Notes: generated from the letters alone by a model not told the origin. A DNA stretch of 64,000 nucleotides from Rhodospirillales bacterium URHD0017 (GCA_900110395.1 FODP01000008.1:186001-250000), one strand, 5' to 3'. Positions 43,486-55,471 are shown, counted from the stretch's first letter. Program-made: numbers and translations.

Positions 43486-45396
43486 ATGACCGGCAACACG
43501 CCGCTTCTCGATACCGTCGACGTACCGGCCGACATCCGCCGGCTGAAGGCCGAGCAGTTGCGTCAGCTCGCCGACGAGCTGCGTCAGGAGACGATCTCGG
43601 CCGTCTCGGTCACCGGCGGCCATCTCGGCGCCGGGCTGGGCGTGGTCGAGCTCACGGTGGCGTTGCACTACGTGTTCGACACGCCGCGCGACCGGCTGCT
43701 GTGGGACGTCGGCCACCAGGCCTATCCGCACAAGATCGTCACCGGGCGGCGCGGCCGCATCCGCACCCTGCGCCAGGAAGGCGGCCTGTCCGGCTTCACG
43801 CGGCGCAGCGAAAGCGAATACGACCCGTTCGGTGCGGCCCATTCCTCGACCTCTATCTCGGCCGGCCTCGGCATGGCCGTGGCGCGCGATCTCGCCGGCG
43901 GCAACAACCACGTCGTGGCGGTGATCGGCGACGGCGCCATGAGCGCCGGCATGGCCTACGAGGCGATGAACAATGCCGGCGCGCTGCGCAGCCGGCTGAT
44001 CGTGGTGCTGAACGACAACGACATGTCGATCGCCCCGCCGGTCGGCGCCATGTCGGCGCATCTCTCGCGCCTGCTGTCGGGCCGGCCTTACGTCAGCCTG
44101 CGCAATCTCGGCCGCTCCGTCGCCGAGGCGCTGCCCAAGCCGCTCGAGATGGCGGCGCGCCGCGCCGAGGAATTCGCGCGCGGCTTCGTGGCCGGCGGCA
44201 CGCTGTTCGACGAGCTCGGCTTCTACTATGTCGGCCCGGTCGACGGGCACAATCTCGACCATCTGCTGCCGGTGCTGAAGAATGCGCGCGACAGCCGGCT
44301 CGACAAGCCGATCCTGGTCCATGTCGTCACCAAGAAGGGCAAGGGCTATCCGCCGGCCGAGGACAGCGCCGACAAGTACCACGGCGTGGTGAAGTTCGAC
44401 GTCATCACCGGCAAGCAGTCCAAGCCGGTGGCCAACGCGCCGGCCTACCAGGCTGTGTTCGCCAAGGCGCTGATCGCCGAAGCCGAGGCCGACAAGAAGA
44501 TCGTCGCCATCACAGCGGCGATGCCCTCGGGCACCAGCCTCGACAAGTTCGCCGAGCGCTTCCCCGAGCGCTGCTTCGATGTCGGCATCGCCGAGCAGCA
44601 TGGCGTCACCTTCGCCGCCGGCCTCGCGACCGAGGGGTTCAAGCCGTTCTGTGCCATCTATTCGACCTTCCTGCAGCGCGGCTACGACCAGGTCGTGCAC
44701 GACGTCGCCATCCAGAAGCTGCCGGTGCGCTTCGCCATCGACCGCGCCGGCCTGGTCGGCGCCGACGGCGCCACGCACGCCGGTTCCTTCGACGTGGCCT
44801 ATCTCGCCTGCCTGCCGGGTTTCGTCGTCATGGCGGCGGCCGACGAACTCGAGCTGATGCACATGGTGGCGACGGCGGCGCAGATCGATGATCGCCCCTC
44901 GGCCTTCCGCTATCCGCGCGGCGAGGGCGTGGGCGTCGAGCTGCCGGCGCGCGGCACGCCTCTGGAGATCGGCAAGGGCCGGGTGCTGCGCGAGGGCAGC
45001 AAGATCGCCATCCTGAATTTCGGCACGCGCCTCGCTGAATGCCTGGTTGCCGCCGAGGATCTTGGCGCCAAGGGCCTCAGCACGACGGTAGCCGACGCGC
45101 GCTTCGCCAAGCCGCTCGACACCGATCTGGTGCGTCGCCTTGCGCGCGAGCACGAAGTGCTGATCACGATCGAGGAGGGCTCGATCGGCGGCTTCGCGAG
45201 CCACGTCCTGCAGCATCTGGCGACGACCGGGCTGCTCGATCAGGGCCTGAAGGTGCGGCCGATGATCCTGCCCGACCGGTTCATCGATCACGCCTCGCCC
45301 GCCCGCCAGTACGAGCAGGCCGGCCTCGACGCGAAGGGTATTGTGGCCATGGCGCTGACGGCGCTCGGCCAGCAGGCCGAACGGACGCGCGCCTGA
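43486..45396 (+). CDS. dxs: 1-deoxy-D-xylulose-5-phosphate synthase
   Basis: 636 residues, thiamine-diphosphate enzyme that condenses pyruvate and glyceraldehyde 3-phosphate. Visible: the TPP region [18 protein letters not shown] with [15 protein letters not shown], the transketolase His in [33 protein letters not shown], and the C-terminal half with [18 protein letters not shown] and [15 protein letters not shown] terminator follows directly. Supplies the precursor used by IspA. Confidence 0.97.
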   Translation: MTGNTPLLDTVDVPADIRRLKAEQLRQLADELRQETISAVSVTGGHLGAGLGVVELTVALHYVFDTPRDRLLWDVGHQAYPHKIVTGRRGRIRTLRQEGGLSGFTRRSESEYDPFGAAHSSTSISAGLGMAVARDLAGGNNHVVAVIGDGAMSAGMAYEAMNNAGALRSRLIVVLNDNDMSIAPPVGAMSAHLSRLLSGRPYVSLRNLGRSVAEALPKPLEMAARRAEEFARGFVAGGTLFDELGFYYVGPVDGHNLDHLLPVLKNARDSRLDKPILVHVVTKKGKGYPPAEDSADKYHGVVKFDVITGKQSKPVANAPAYQAVFAKALIAEAEADKKIVAITAAMPSGTSLDKFAERFPERCFDVGIAEQHGVTFAAGLATEGFKPFCAIYSTFLQRGYDQVVHDVAIQKLPVRFAIDRAGLVGADGATHAGSFDVAYLACLPGFVVMAAADELELMHMVATAAQIDDRPSAFRYPRGEGVGVELPARGTPLEIGKGRVLREGSKIAILNFGTRLAECLVAAEDLGAKGLSTTVADARFAKPLDTDLVRRLAREHEVLITIEEGSIGGFASHVLQHLATTGLLDQGLKVRPMILPDRFIDHASPARQYEQAGLDAKGIVAMALTALGQQAERTRA

Positions 45397-45415
45397 AAGC
45401 ACACACCTCAAAGCA

Positions 45416-45440
45416 GAAGGCCCGCCAGAGGCGGGCCTTC
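45416..45440. terminator. Bidirectional terminator between dxs and the peroxiredoxin gene
   Basis: GAAGGCCCGCC, loop AGA, GGCGGGCCTTC: eleven perfect base pairs lying 20 bases after the dxs stop and 18 bases from the convergent peroxiredoxin stop. The A and T bases at the stem edges serve both directions. Confidence 0.85.
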
Positions 45441-45457
45441 GATGATCTTTCCGTTTC

Positions 45458-46117
45458 CTACTTCGGCTGCGGCACGATGCGCAGGTAGGGCTTCGGCGAC
45501 TTCCAGCCGCCCGGGAACTTCGCCTTGGCCTGCTCGTCGGACACGGCCGGGACGATGATCACGTCCTCGCCGTTCTTCCAGTTCACCGGCGTCGCCACCT
45601 GGTGCTTGGCGGTGAGCTGGCAGGACTCGAGGAGGCGCAGCACTTCGTCGAAGTTGCGGCCGGTGCTCATCGGGTAGGTGAGCATCGCCTTGATCTTCTT
45701 GTCGGGGCCGATGATGAACACCGAGCGCACGGTGGCGTTGTCGGCGGCGGTGCGGCCCTCCGACGTCGTGCCGGCGCCTTCCGGCAGCATGTCGTAGGCG
45801 GTCGCGACCTTGAGCTCGGGATCGCCGATCATCGGATAGGTGACCTTGTGGCCCTGGGTCTCCTCGATGTCCTTCGACCACTTCTCGTGGTTGCCGACCG
45901 GATCGACCGAGAGGCCGACGATCTTGGTGTTGCGCTTGTCGAACTCGGGCTTCAGCCCGGCCATGTAGCCGAGCTCGGTGGTGCAGACCGGCGTGAAATC
46001 CTTGGGGTGAGAGAACAGGATCGCCCAGCCATCGCCGATCCACTTGTGGAACTCGATCGGACCCTGGGTGGTCTCGGCCTTGAAGTCAGGCGCGGTGGAA
46101 TTGATGCGAAGCGTCAT
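45458..46117 (-). CDS. 1-Cys peroxiredoxin (Prx6/AhpC-like)
   Basis: 219 residues. The peroxidatic Cys45 is in HPKDFTPVCTTELGYM. SVDPVGNHEKWSKDIEETQG, NATVRSVFIIGPDKKIKAMLTYPMSTGRNFDEVLRLLESCQLT and the C-terminal domain (PAVSDEQAKAKFPGGWK) are those of the Prx6 subfamily. It reduces peroxides in the cytosol. Start at 46117 after GAGGGGGTTCATC. Together with the SDR gene it separates dxs from tlyA. Confidence 0.95.
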   Translation of the reverse strand: MTLRINSTAPDFKAETTQGPIEFHKWIGDGWAILFSHPKDFTPVCTTELGYMAGLKPEFDKRNTKIVGLSVDPVGNHEKWSKDIEETQGHKVTYPMIGDPELKVATAYDMLPEGAGTTSEGRTAADNATVRSVFIIGPDKKIKAMLTYPMSTGRNFDEVLRLLESCQLTAKHQVATPVNWKNGEDVIIVPAVSDEQAKAKFPGGWKSPKPYLRIVPQPK

Positions 46118-46182
46118 GATGAACCCCCTCGGGCGTTGGTAGTCGTCTCCCAGTTGCGTAGATAGCCCTTCCGGGCGGCCGG

Positions 46183-46926
46183 TCAAGCCTTGGCAGGAAT
46201 CCAGCTCATCAGGCCGATGCCGCCATCAACTTCTACCGTCGTGCCCACGACATAACGACCAAATCTTTCCGACAAGACCGCGACAGCGACCTGGGCAATG
46301 TCGTCCGGCGTGCCGGCACGGCCGATCGGGATCTGCGCCACCAGGGCGCCGAGATTGTCGGCGACGAAGCCGCCGCCCGGGATGGCGCCGGGCGCGATGG
46401 CGTTCACGCGGATGCCGTCGGGAGCGAGTGTGCGCGCTAGCTCCTTCATCACCATGGTCATGCCGGCCTTGGAGGCGCTGTAGTGCGGCAGGTTCCTGGG
46501 GGTCTCGCGATGCTGCGAGGTGATCAGCAGGATGCGGCCCTTGATCCCGTTGTCCTTCATGTGCCGGCCGACCTCGCGCGACAGGAAGAAGCCGGTGCGC
46601 AGATTGATGTCGGTCATGGCGTCCCAGGTCGCCTCGGACACCGAGAGCGGCGTGTCGGCCTCGAGCCGTCGTGGGCTGGCGGAATGGATGAACAGGGAGA
46701 TCGTGCCGAGCTTCTTCAAGGCGCCATCGAGCAGGCCCTTCCAGCCGTCGCGCTGCCCGAGGTCGGCGGCGAGGAAGTCGATGCCGTCCTCGGTCGGTGG
46801 TGCTGCGATGTCGCTGCCCAGCACCGTGGCGCCTTCGGCCAAGAGCGCCCTGGCGATGCCGCGGCCGATGCCGCCGGCGCAGCCTGTTACAAGGGAGCGT
46901 TCGCCCTCCAGAAGCTTCGTGCTCAT
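46183..46926 (-). CDS. Short-chain dehydrogenase/reductase
   Basis: 247 residues. NAD(P)-binding TGCAGGIGRGIARAL near 16-30, catalytic Tyr/Lys in HYSASKAGMTMV, and the NAIAPGAIPGG loop. The pair HSASPRRLEADTP and ITSQHRETPRN place it in an uncharacterised SDR branch. Start at 46926, giving MSTKLLEGERSLVTG. The gene is divergent from the VOC gene, with 37 bases between starts. The peroxiredoxin gene follows it on the same strand after 65 bases. Confidence 0.9.
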   Translation of the reverse strand: MSTKLLEGERSLVTGCAGGIGRGIARALLAEGATVLGSDIAAPPTEDGIDFLAADLGQRDGWKGLLDGALKKLGTISLFIHSASPRRLEADTPLSVSEATWDAMTDINLRTGFFLSREVGRHMKDNGIKGRILLITSQHRETPRNLPHYSASKAGMTMVMKELARTLAPDGIRVNAIAPGAIPGGGFVADNLGALVAQIPIGRAGTPDDIAQVAVAVLSERFGRYVVGTTVEVDGGIGLMSWIPAKA

Positions 46927-46963
46927 GCTAAGTGTTTCTTCCCTCGAGTTGCGGAGTGAGCCT

Positions 46964-47421
46964 ATGGACCAGACACGGCCGACGCTCAATCAGTTGAACA
47001 TTGTAAGCGGCAATGTCGATGCATCCATCGCCTTCTATCGCCGGCTGGGCGTCGAGATTCCCGAGCCGCGGATCTGGCGCACCGCCACCGGCGTGCATCA
47101 TGTCAGCGCCATCGAGGGCGTAGCACCCGACACGGCAACCCTCGATCTCGACAGTGCGGCCTTTGCCCAGATCTGGAACAAGGGATGGGCCGGCCGCAAG
47201 GACCTCGCTGGTCGCGTGGTCGTGGGTTTCAGCGTCAGCGCGCGCGAGGAGGTCGACCGCCTTTACGGCGAAATGACCGCGGCTGGCCATAGCGGCCTGC
47301 AGGCGCCGTTCGATGCCTTCTGGGGCGCTCGATACGCCATCGTCGAAGATCCGGACGGCATCGCCGTCGGGCTCATGAGCCCGATCTCGGCCAAGCATCG
47401 CGCGCCGCCGCCGCAAGTCTG

Positions 47422-47422
<1 letters not shown>
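46964..47422 (+). CDS. VOC (glyoxalase-fold) family protein
   Basis: 152 residues. The opening LNQLNIVSGNVDASIAFYRRLGVEIP and closing YAIVEDPDGIAVGLMSPIS are the paired beta-alpha-beta units of the VOC superfamily. Metal-ligand positions are partly missing (no clear His-Glu set), so enzymatic activity is uncertain. Its stop overlaps the tlyA start (TGATG), indicating translational coupling. Confidence 0.85.
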
Positions 47423-48162
<740 letters not shown>

Positions 48163-48164
48163 CG

Positions 48165-49139
48165 TCAGCGGATAGCGCGCGACACCCGGAATTTGTTGTT
48201 GTCGGCCAACGTCTCGAACGAGGTGAAGTTCGCCTTCAGCAGCGGCTCATACGGCAGTCCCCGATTGCCGACCATGTAGAAGCGGCCGCCGGGCCGCAGC
48301 GCACGCGCCGCGGCGGCGATGACGTTCTGGCCAAGCCCCGGCTCGGCGGCGCGGCCGGCATGGAAGGGCGGATTGCAGAGAATCGCGTCGTAGGTCGACG
48401 GCGTCGCTTCCTGGGTAAGGTCGAGCCAGTGGAACGAGGCGCGTGCGTCGATAACGTTGGCGCGAGCTGCTTCGATGGCGCGGTGCTCGGCGTCCAAAAG
48501 GTCGATCTTCGCGATGCCCGGCGACCGCGCCAGCACTTCGCGCGAGAGGTAGCCCCAGCCGCAGCCGAAATCGGCGACGTGGCCGCTGAGGTCGGCCGGC
48601 AGATGTTCCGCCAGCAGCGCCGAGCCGTCGTCGATGCGATCCCAGGAGAAGATGCCCGGCTGGCTGAGCCACGAGCCGTCACCGACCGGCCGCAGCGATG
48701 CAAGCTCGCGCCAGTAGTCGGGCGGGCTCTTCTCGGCGCGCGTCAGCCAGAAGACGCGGCAGTGGAACTTGGACAGCGTGCCGTCGAGGCCGAGCGCCTT
48801 GCCGACCTGCTTCTCCAGGCTGGCGGCGCCATCGTCGTTCGAGCCGGAGCAGGCGAGGGTGCCGCCCTCGGCGAGCAACGCCCAGGCGCGCGCGATATTG
48901 GCAAAGTTCTCTTCCTTGTGTTTGGTCAGCAGGAGCTGACCGAGCCGGTACGCGCCGCTCTCGATCCGCGGCACGACCGACCAGCCGGCCGTCTTCAGAC
49001 GGAGATACTCGGGCCGGAACGATTGCTCGGCGTCGATGTCCCGGAACGGCGCCAGTTCGGCACGCAGGAAGAACGCCCGCTCAGGCGCGAGCGCTCCGGT
49101 TTCGAAGGCGTGGACGAGGGCGCGGCTGGCCTGGCTCAC
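48165..49139 (-). CDS. rsmC: Class I SAM methyltransferase, RsmC-like (16S rRNA G1207)
   Basis: 324 residues. The C-terminal methyltransferase domain has VADFGCGWGYLSREVLARSPGIAKIDLLDAEHRAIEAARAN and the nucleobase-methyltransferase motif LCNPPFHAG. The N-terminal half is a degenerate methyltransferase-like domain (TKHKEENFANIARAWALLAEGGTLACSGSNDDGAASLE), as in RsmC/RlmG. GTG start overlapping the alcohol dehydrogenase stop (GTGA). RlmG is the main alternative. Confidence 0.85.
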   Translation of the reverse strand: MSQASRALVHAFETGALAPERAFFLRAELAPFRDIDAEQSFRPEYLRLKTAGWSVVPRIESGAYRLGQLLLTKHKEENFANIARAWALLAEGGTLACSGSNDDGAASLEKQVGKALGLDGTLSKFHCRVFWLTRAEKSPPDYWRELASLRPVGDGSWLSQPGIFSWDRIDDGSALLAEHLPADLSGHVADFGCGWGYLSREVLARSPGIAKIDLLDAEHRAIEAARANVIDARASFHWLDLTQEATPSTYDAILCNPPFHAGRAAEPGLGQNVIAAAARALRPGGRFYMVGNRGLPYEPLLKANFTSFETLADNNKFRVSRAIR

Positions 49140-50188
49140 GGAACCAGAACGGCGCGTCCCATGATCAGGCCCTTGCGCAGCTCCTGCAGCGTGGCGTCAG
49201 CCTCGTCGAGCTTGCGCTTGATGATCGGCACTGGCGTCACCTTGCCTCCGGTCACGAGGTCCATCATCTCCTTCATCTCGGCCGGGCTGCCGGTCACCGA
49301 GCCCACGATCTGGCAGCCGGTGAAGGCGAACATCGGCAAGGGGATCGAGAAGGTGCCGCCGAACAGGCCGACGATGACCAGCCGCCCACCGCGGCCGAGC
49401 GCGCGCAGGCCGAACTGCGCGCTGCTTTCGGCACCGACGAAGTCGATGGCCGCTCCCACGCCGGTGCCGCCGGTCAGATCCTGCACCTGCTTGCGCGCTT
49501 CCTTGTCGCGCGGGTCGATCGCCGCCACGGCGCCGTTCTCCAGGGCGAGCTTGCGCTTGTTCTCGTCGATGTCGGCCACGATCGGCTCACGGCCCAACAC
49601 CGACTTGGCAAAGCGCACGCCCATCAGGCCGACGCCGCCCGCGCCGATCACCAGGATCGGCTTGCCGCCGTCCTGGCCGACCGCCTTCTTGACCGCGCCG
49701 AAGGCGGTGATGCCCGAGCAGGCATAGAGGCAGGCGAGCTCCACGGGCAGGTTGCCGTAGGGGTAGAGGTACTTGGCATGCGGCACCAGGACGTGGTCGG
49801 CGTAACCACCGTCGTTGTTGACGCCGAGCGCGCGTGGCGTCGGGCAAAGATGCTCGATGCCGTTGTGGCAGTACCAGCACTTGCCGCAGCCGATCCAGGG
49901 ATAGACCACCGCCTTGTCGCCGACCTTCGCGCCTTTGGCGTCCGGGCCCAGCGCCACGACTTCGCCAACGATCTCATGGCCCATGGTGCGCGGCGGGTTC
50001 ATGGTCTTCTGGGTGGACACCTTGTTGCCGCCGCCCATGTCGAAATAGCCTTCCCAAAGATGGACGTCGCTGTGGCAGACGCCTGCCGCCGTGATGCGCA
50101 CCAGCACCTCGGTGCCTTGCGGGGCGGGGTTGGCCTCCTCGACCTTCTGCAACGGTTGGCCGAATTCGACGACCTTGTAGCTCTTCAT
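49136..50188 (-). CDS. Zinc-dependent alcohol dehydrogenase (MDR family)
   Basis: 350 residues. Catalytic zinc ligands are in GVCHSDVHLW and GHE; the structural zinc site has four cysteines (GCGKCWYCHNGIEHLC). NADP/NAD-binding motif VIGAGGVGLMG. Start at 50188 after GGGAGCAAGCCC. It is translationally coupled to the RsmC-like gene, which is unusual but probably just packing. Substrate unknown; the neighbouring pobA does not need it. Confidence 0.93.
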   Translation of the reverse strand: MKSYKVVEFGQPLQKVEEANPAPQGTEVLVRITAAGVCHSDVHLWEGYFDMGGGNKVSTQKTMNPPRTMGHEIVGEVVALGPDAKGAKVGDKAVVYPWIGCGKCWYCHNGIEHLCPTPRALGVNNDGGYADHVLVPHAKYLYPYGNLPVELACLYACSGITAFGAVKKAVGQDGGKPILVIGAGGVGLMGVRFAKSVLGREPIVADIDENKRKLALENGAVAAIDPRDKEARKQVQDLTGGTGVGAAIDFVGAESSAQFGLRALGRGGRLVIVGLFGGTFSIPLPMFAFTGCQIVGSVTGSPAEMKEMMDLVTGGKVTPVPIIKRKLDEADATLQELRKGLIMGRAVLVP

Positions 50189-50232
50189 GGGCTTGCTCCC
50201 GGATTTGTGGCCGGAGCATAGAGCATGGTCTG

Positions 50233-51429
<1,197 letters not shown>

Positions 51430-51550
51430 TCACCATCCTAGCGGCAACTTGTTGGTAGCCAAAACAATTTTGCCGGCGGGCCTTTCCAACGAGCGGTAAA
51501 CCCAATAAATACCGAGGTGCTGCCTTGGGATTGTTTGGGAGGAAAACAAA

Positions 51551-52717
51551 ATGTTGAGACGCGAACTCCTGATCGCTGCCGCATTGTCCGTTGTCTCCTC
51601 TGGCGCCTTCGCGCAGGACACGGTGAAGATCGGCCTGATCCTGCCCGTGACCGGTCAGCAGGCCTCGACCGGCAAGCAGATTGATGCCGCGGTGAAGCTC
51701 TACATGGCGCAGAACGGAACGACTGTCGCCGGCAAGAAGATCGAGGTCATCCTCAAGGACGACACCAGCGTGCCCGACGTCACCAAGCGGCTGGCGCAGG
51801 AGCTGGTCGTCAACGACAAGGTTGCGATCCTCGCCGGCTTCGGCATCACGCCGTCGGCCATGGCGACCGCGCCGATCGCCACCCAGGCCAAGGTGCCGGA
51901 AGTCGTAATGGCGGCCGGCACCTCGTCGATCACCGAGGCCTCGCCGTTCATCGTGCGCACCAGCTTCACGCTGGCGCAGTCGGCCGTGCCGATGGCGGAG
52001 TGGGCGGTCAAGAACGGCATCAAGAAGGTCGTGACGATGGTCAGCGACTACGGCCCCGGCATCGATGCCGAGAAGTCGTTCAGCGACAAGTTCAAGGCCG
52101 ACGGCGGCACCATCGTCGAGAACCTGCGCGTGCCGCTGCGCAGCCCCGACTTCGCGCCGGTCCTGCAGAAGGCGGCCGACGCCAAGGCCGACGCGCTGTT
52201 CGTCTTCGTGCCGTCGGGTTCGGGCGCGCAGTTCGTCAAGCAGTTCGTCGAGCGCGGTCTCGACAAGTCGGGCATGAAGCTGATCGCCACCGGCGACGTC
52301 ACCGACGACGACCAGCTGAACGGCATGGGCGACGTCGTGGTGGGCGTGATCAACGCGCACAACTACTCGGCCAACCACGACAGCGCCCTCAACAAGGCCT
52401 ATGTCGAGGCCTTCAAGAAGGCCAACAACGGCCTGCGCCCGAACTTCATGTCGGTCGGTGGCTACGACGGCATGGCGCTCATTTACGGCGCGTTGAAGAA
52501 GACCAACGGCGCGACCGATGGCGAGAAGCTGATCGCCGCCATGAAGGGCATGGCCTGGGAAAGCCCGCGCGGTCCGATCTCGATCGATGCCGACACGCGC
52601 GACATCATCCAGAACATCTACATCCGCAAGGTGGATAAGGTGGGCGGCGAGCTCTACAACGTCGAGTTCGCGACGATCCCGGACGTCAAGGATCCGGTCA
52701 AGGCCGCGAAGAAATAG
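51551..52717 (+). CDS. Branched-chain amino-acid-type ABC transporter substrate-binding protein (system 1)
   Basis: 388 residues. Signal peptide LLIAAALSVVSSGAFAQD followed by VKIGLILPVTGQQASTGKQIDAAVKLYMAQNG, the LivJ/LivK type opening. A strong TTGGGAGGAAAACAAAATG ribosome site indicates high expression, as usual for receptors. It is separated from its permease gene by a palindromic repeat at 52751-52837, which may set a high receptor-to-permease ratio. Ligand may be an aromatic acid or amide rather than an amino acid; pobA is divergently adjacent. Confidence 0.92.
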   Translation: MLRRELLIAAALSVVSSGAFAQDTVKIGLILPVTGQQASTGKQIDAAVKLYMAQNGTTVAGKKIEVILKDDTSVPDVTKRLAQELVVNDKVAILAGFGITPSAMATAPIATQAKVPEVVMAAGTSSITEASPFIVRTSFTLAQSAVPMAEWAVKNGIKKVVTMVSDYGPGIDAEKSFSDKFKADGGTIVENLRVPLRSPDFAPVLQKAADAKADALFVFVPSGSGAQFVKQFVERGLDKSGMKLIATGDVTDDDQLNGMGDVVVGVINAHNYSANHDSALNKAYVEAFKKANNGLRPNFMSVGGYDGMALIYGALKKTNGATDGEKLIAAMKGMAWESPRGPISIDADTRDIIQNIYIRKVDKVGGELYNVEFATIPDVKDPVKAAKK

Positions 52718-52750
52718 CGTCTTCGGAGTGCGGTCCCTGCACTCGTGCTC

Positions 52751-52837
52751 CTCTCCCCCACTAGGGGGAGAGGTTGGGTGAGGGGGCTGCGCACGTCGAT
52801 TTCCCCTCACCTAGCCTCTCCCCCTAGCGGGGGAGAG
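52751..52837. repeat. Paired CTCTCCCCC hairpins in the transporter operon
   Basis: CTCTCCCCC-ACTA-GGGGGAGAG at 52751-52772 and CTCTCCCCC-TAGC-GGGGGAGAG at 52816-52837, with an inverted GGTTGGGTGAGGGG / CCCCTCACCTAGCC pair between them. This double element is common between genes of alpha- and betaproteobacteria. Its place after a receptor gene suits attenuation of downstream transcription. Confidence 0.85.
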
Positions 52838-52872
52838 GAACTTGAATTGTCGTCTGTCGGCACGGTGCGATA

Positions 52873-53730
52873 GTGGCAACCATCCTCTTCGACGGTGTCG
52901 CCTACGGCATGCTGCTGTTCGTGCTCGCCTGCGGGCTGGCCGTCACGCTGGGGCTGATGAACTTCGTCAACCTGGCGCACGGCGCGTTCGCCATGGCGGG
53001 CGGCTACGTCACCGTGCTGTTGATGGACCGCGCCGGCTGGCCGTTTCTCGCCTGCCTGCCGGTGGCCTTCCTTGCCGCCGCTGCGATCGGGCTCGTGCTG
53101 GAGCGCACGCTCTACCGCCACATGTACGGTCGCTCGCACCTCGACCAGGTGCTGTTTTCGATCGGGCTGGTGTTCATGGCCGTCGCCATCACCGATTTCC
53201 TGGTGGGCTCCAGCCAGCGCAACATCAAGCTGCCCGAATGGCTGCAAGGCCGACGTGAGATCTTGGGCGTCAATGTCGGCATCTACCGCTCGTTCCTGAT
53301 CGTGGTGTGTGGCGCGCTGGCGGTCGGCCTGCAGGCCGGCCTGATGCGCACCCGCTTCGGCAGTCGCCTGCGCGCGGCCGTCGACGATGCCCGCGTGGCG
53401 CGCGGGCTCGGCATCCCGGTCAGCGTCGTGTTCGCCGCGACCTTCGCCGTCGGTTCGGGGCTTGCGGGCCTGGGCGGCGCGCTCGGCGTCGAACTGTTGG
53501 GGCTCGATCCGTATTTCCCGCTGAAGTTCATGATCTACTTCCTGATCGTCGTGACGGTCGGGGGCACGTCGGGGATCATGGGGCCGTTCCTCGCCTCGAT
53601 GTTGCTGGGCGTCGCCGACGTCGCCGGCAAGTACTATCTCTCCTCGGCGCTGGGCGGCTTCGTCATCTACGTCGTGCTGATCGTCGTGCTGGTGCTCAGG
53701 CCCAACGGCCTGTTCGCGCGCGCTCGATGA
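52873..53730 (+). CDS. LivH-type ABC transporter permease (system 1)
   Basis: 285 residues, about eight membrane helices. LVFACGLAVTLGLMNFVNLAHGAFAMAGGY is the LivH family signature (GxxYGxxAxGLxLxxGxxNxxxFAHG type), and RAAVDDARVARGLGIPV is the cytoplasmic EAA-like loop contacting the ATPase. GTG start. Its stop overlaps the next permease start by 4 bases. Confidence 0.92.
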   Translation: MATILFDGVAYGMLLFVLACGLAVTLGLMNFVNLAHGAFAMAGGYVTVLLMDRAGWPFLACLPVAFLAAAAIGLVLERTLYRHMYGRSHLDQVLFSIGLVFMAVAITDFLVGSSQRNIKLPEWLQGRREILGVNVGIYRSFLIVVCGALAVGLQAGLMRTRFGSRLRAAVDDARVARGLGIPVSVVFAATFAVGSGLAGLGGALGVELLGLDPYFPLKFMIYFLIVVTVGGTSGIMGPFLASMLLGVADVAGKYYLSSALGGFVIYVVLIVVLVLRPNGLFARAR

Positions 53731-54719
53731 AAGACGACACGATCAGCACCGCACGGGACCTGGCGCGGCGGGCGAGATGGCGGCTGGCCGAAATCGTGTT
53801 CTGGCTGCTTGCCTTCGCCGCGGTGTTCCTGCCGCCGGGCAAGCATCTGCTGTTGAATGAGGTGGCGATCCTCGCCCTGTTCGCGCTCTCGCTCGACCTG
53901 ATCCTGGGTTATGCCGGCATCATCTCGCTGGGCCACGCCGCCTTCTTCGGTGCCGGCGCCTATGCCGCGGGCCTGCTGTGCAAGCTGGTGACGCCGGATC
54001 CGCTGGCCGGCATGGCGGTTGCCATCGTCGCTGCCGCGGTGCTGGGCTTCGTCACCAGCTTCCTCGTCCTGCGCGGCACCGATCTGACGCGCCTCATGGT
54101 GACGCTGGGCGTGGCCCTGGTGCTGCACGAGGTCGCCAACGCCTTGCCGCAATGGACTGGCGGCGCTGACGGCCTGCAGGGCATGGCGGTAGGCCCGCTG
54201 CTCGGTCGCTTCGACTTCGATCTCTATGGCCGCACCGCCTACGCCTACAGCCTTACGACACTGTTCGTGCTGTTCCTGTTGGCACGTCGCATCGTGCAGT
54301 CGCCGTTCGGCCTGTCGCTGATGGCGATCCGCCGCAACACGCTGCGCGCGTCGGCGCTCGGTGTGCCGGTCAATCGCCGCCTGATCGCGGTCTACACGCT
54401 GGCGGCCGCCTATGCCGGCGCCGCGGGCGCGCTGCTCGCGCAAACGACGGCTTATGTCTCGCTCGAGGTGCTGGAGTTCCAGCGATCGGCCGACGTGTTG
54501 CTGGCCCTGATCATCGGTGGCACGGGCTGGCTGTACGGCGGCATTGCCGGCGCCGTCGTGTTCAAGGTTCTGCAGGACACGCTGTCGTCGAACGCGCCGC
54601 AATTCTGGATGTTCTGGATGGGGTTGTTCCTCGTGGTGCTGGCCCTGGTCGGCCGCGAGCGCCTCAGTCGCGGCATTGGCGGCGGAGTGCGCCAGTTGCT
54701 GGCGCGCGGGAGGCGGTGA
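53727..54719 (+). CDS. LivM-type ABC transporter permease (system 1)
   Basis: 330 residues with eight or more membrane helices: LNEVAILALFALSLDLILGYAGIISLGHAAFFGAGAYAAGLL is the LivM signature. MAIRRNTLRASALGVPV is the ATPase-coupling loop. The ATG overlaps the LivH stop (ATGA) and its own stop overlaps the ATPase start, so the order receptor-H-M-G-F is a tight operon. Confidence 0.92.
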   Translation: MKDDTISTARDLARRARWRLAEIVFWLLAFAAVFLPPGKHLLLNEVAILALFALSLDLILGYAGIISLGHAAFFGAGAYAAGLLCKLVTPDPLAGMAVAIVAAAVLGFVTSFLVLRGTDLTRLMVTLGVALVLHEVANALPQWTGGADGLQGMAVGPLLGRFDFDLYGRTAYAYSLTTLFVLFLLARRIVQSPFGLSLMAIRRNTLRASALGVPVNRRLIAVYTLAAAYAGAAGALLAQTTAYVSLEVLEFQRSADVLLALIIGGTGWLYGGIAGAVVFKVLQDTLSSNAPQFWMFWMGLFLVVLALVGRERLSRGIGGGVRQLLARGRR

Positions 54720-55471
54720 TGGACGCCGCACTGCAAACCCATGGCCTGGTGAAGCGCTTCGGCGGCATCGTGCCGACCAAGGACGTGACGTTCCGCCTGG
54801 AGCATGGCGCGCGGCATGCGCTGATCGGACCCAACGGCGCCGGCAAGACGACCTTCGTCAATCTGCTGACCGGCGTGCTCGCGCCGTCGGCCGGCCGGGT
54901 CGTGCTGGGCGGCGAGGACATCACGCGGCTCCGGCCCGAGGCTCGGGTACGCCGCGGCCTGGTGCGCACCTTCCAGATCAACCAGCTGTTCGGCGACCTC
55001 ACGCCGCTCGAGACGCTCGCCCTGGCGGTCGACGAACGTTTGCAGCTTGGCCGTGACTGGCGCCGCCGCGTCGGCGCCGACGAAAGCGTCAGCACCGAGA
55101 TCAATCAGGTCGCCGAGCGCTTCGGCCTCACCGACGTGCTCGACCGGCCCACCGACACCTTGCCCTACGGCAAGCAGCGCCTGCTCGAGATCGCAGCGGC
55201 CTTCGCCTGCGCGCCCAAGGTGCTGCTGCTCGATGAGCCGGCGGCGGGCGTTCCCGAAGCCGAACGGCGCGACATCCTGAACGCCATCGCCGCGCTGCCC
55301 GACGATGTCTCGGTACTGCTGATCGAGCACGACATGGACCTGGTGTTCTCCTTCGCCAAACGCATCTCGGTGCTGGTCGACGGCGCCCTCATGGTCGAAG
55401 GCGAGCCGGCGGCGATCGCGGCCGATCCGCGCGTGCGCGCCGTCTATCTTGGCGAGAGCCGCGATGGCTGA
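54719..55471 (+). CDS. LivG-type ABC transporter ATPase (system 1)
   Basis: 250 residues. Walker A GPNGAGKTTFVN, the LivG-specific RTFQINQLFGDLTPLET, a shortened signature loop PYGKQRLLEIAAAFA, Walker B LLLDEPAAG and the switch His in LLIEHDMDLVFSFA. ATG 54719 chosen because GGGAGG lies five bases before it. The signature motif reads LPYGKQR rather than LSYGxQR, a mild departure. Confidence 0.93.
   Translation: MDAALQTHGLVKRFGGIVPTKDVTFRLEHGARHALIGPNGAGKTTFVNLLTGVLAPSAGRVVLGGEDITRLRPEARVRRGLVRTFQINQLFGDLTPLETLALAVDERLQLGRDWRRRVGADESVSTEINQVAERFGLTDVLDRPTDTLPYGKQRLLEIAAAFACAPKVLLLDEPAAGVPEAERRDILNAIAALPDDVSVLLIEHDMDLVFSFAKRISVLVDGALMVEGEPAAIAADPRVRAVYLGESRDG

Noticed and set aside
43417..45411. 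664-codon minus-strand open frame opposite dxs
   Set aside because: Complete overlap with dxs, and a composition typical of antisense GC-rich DNA (GRHRRDGDDLL-like runs).
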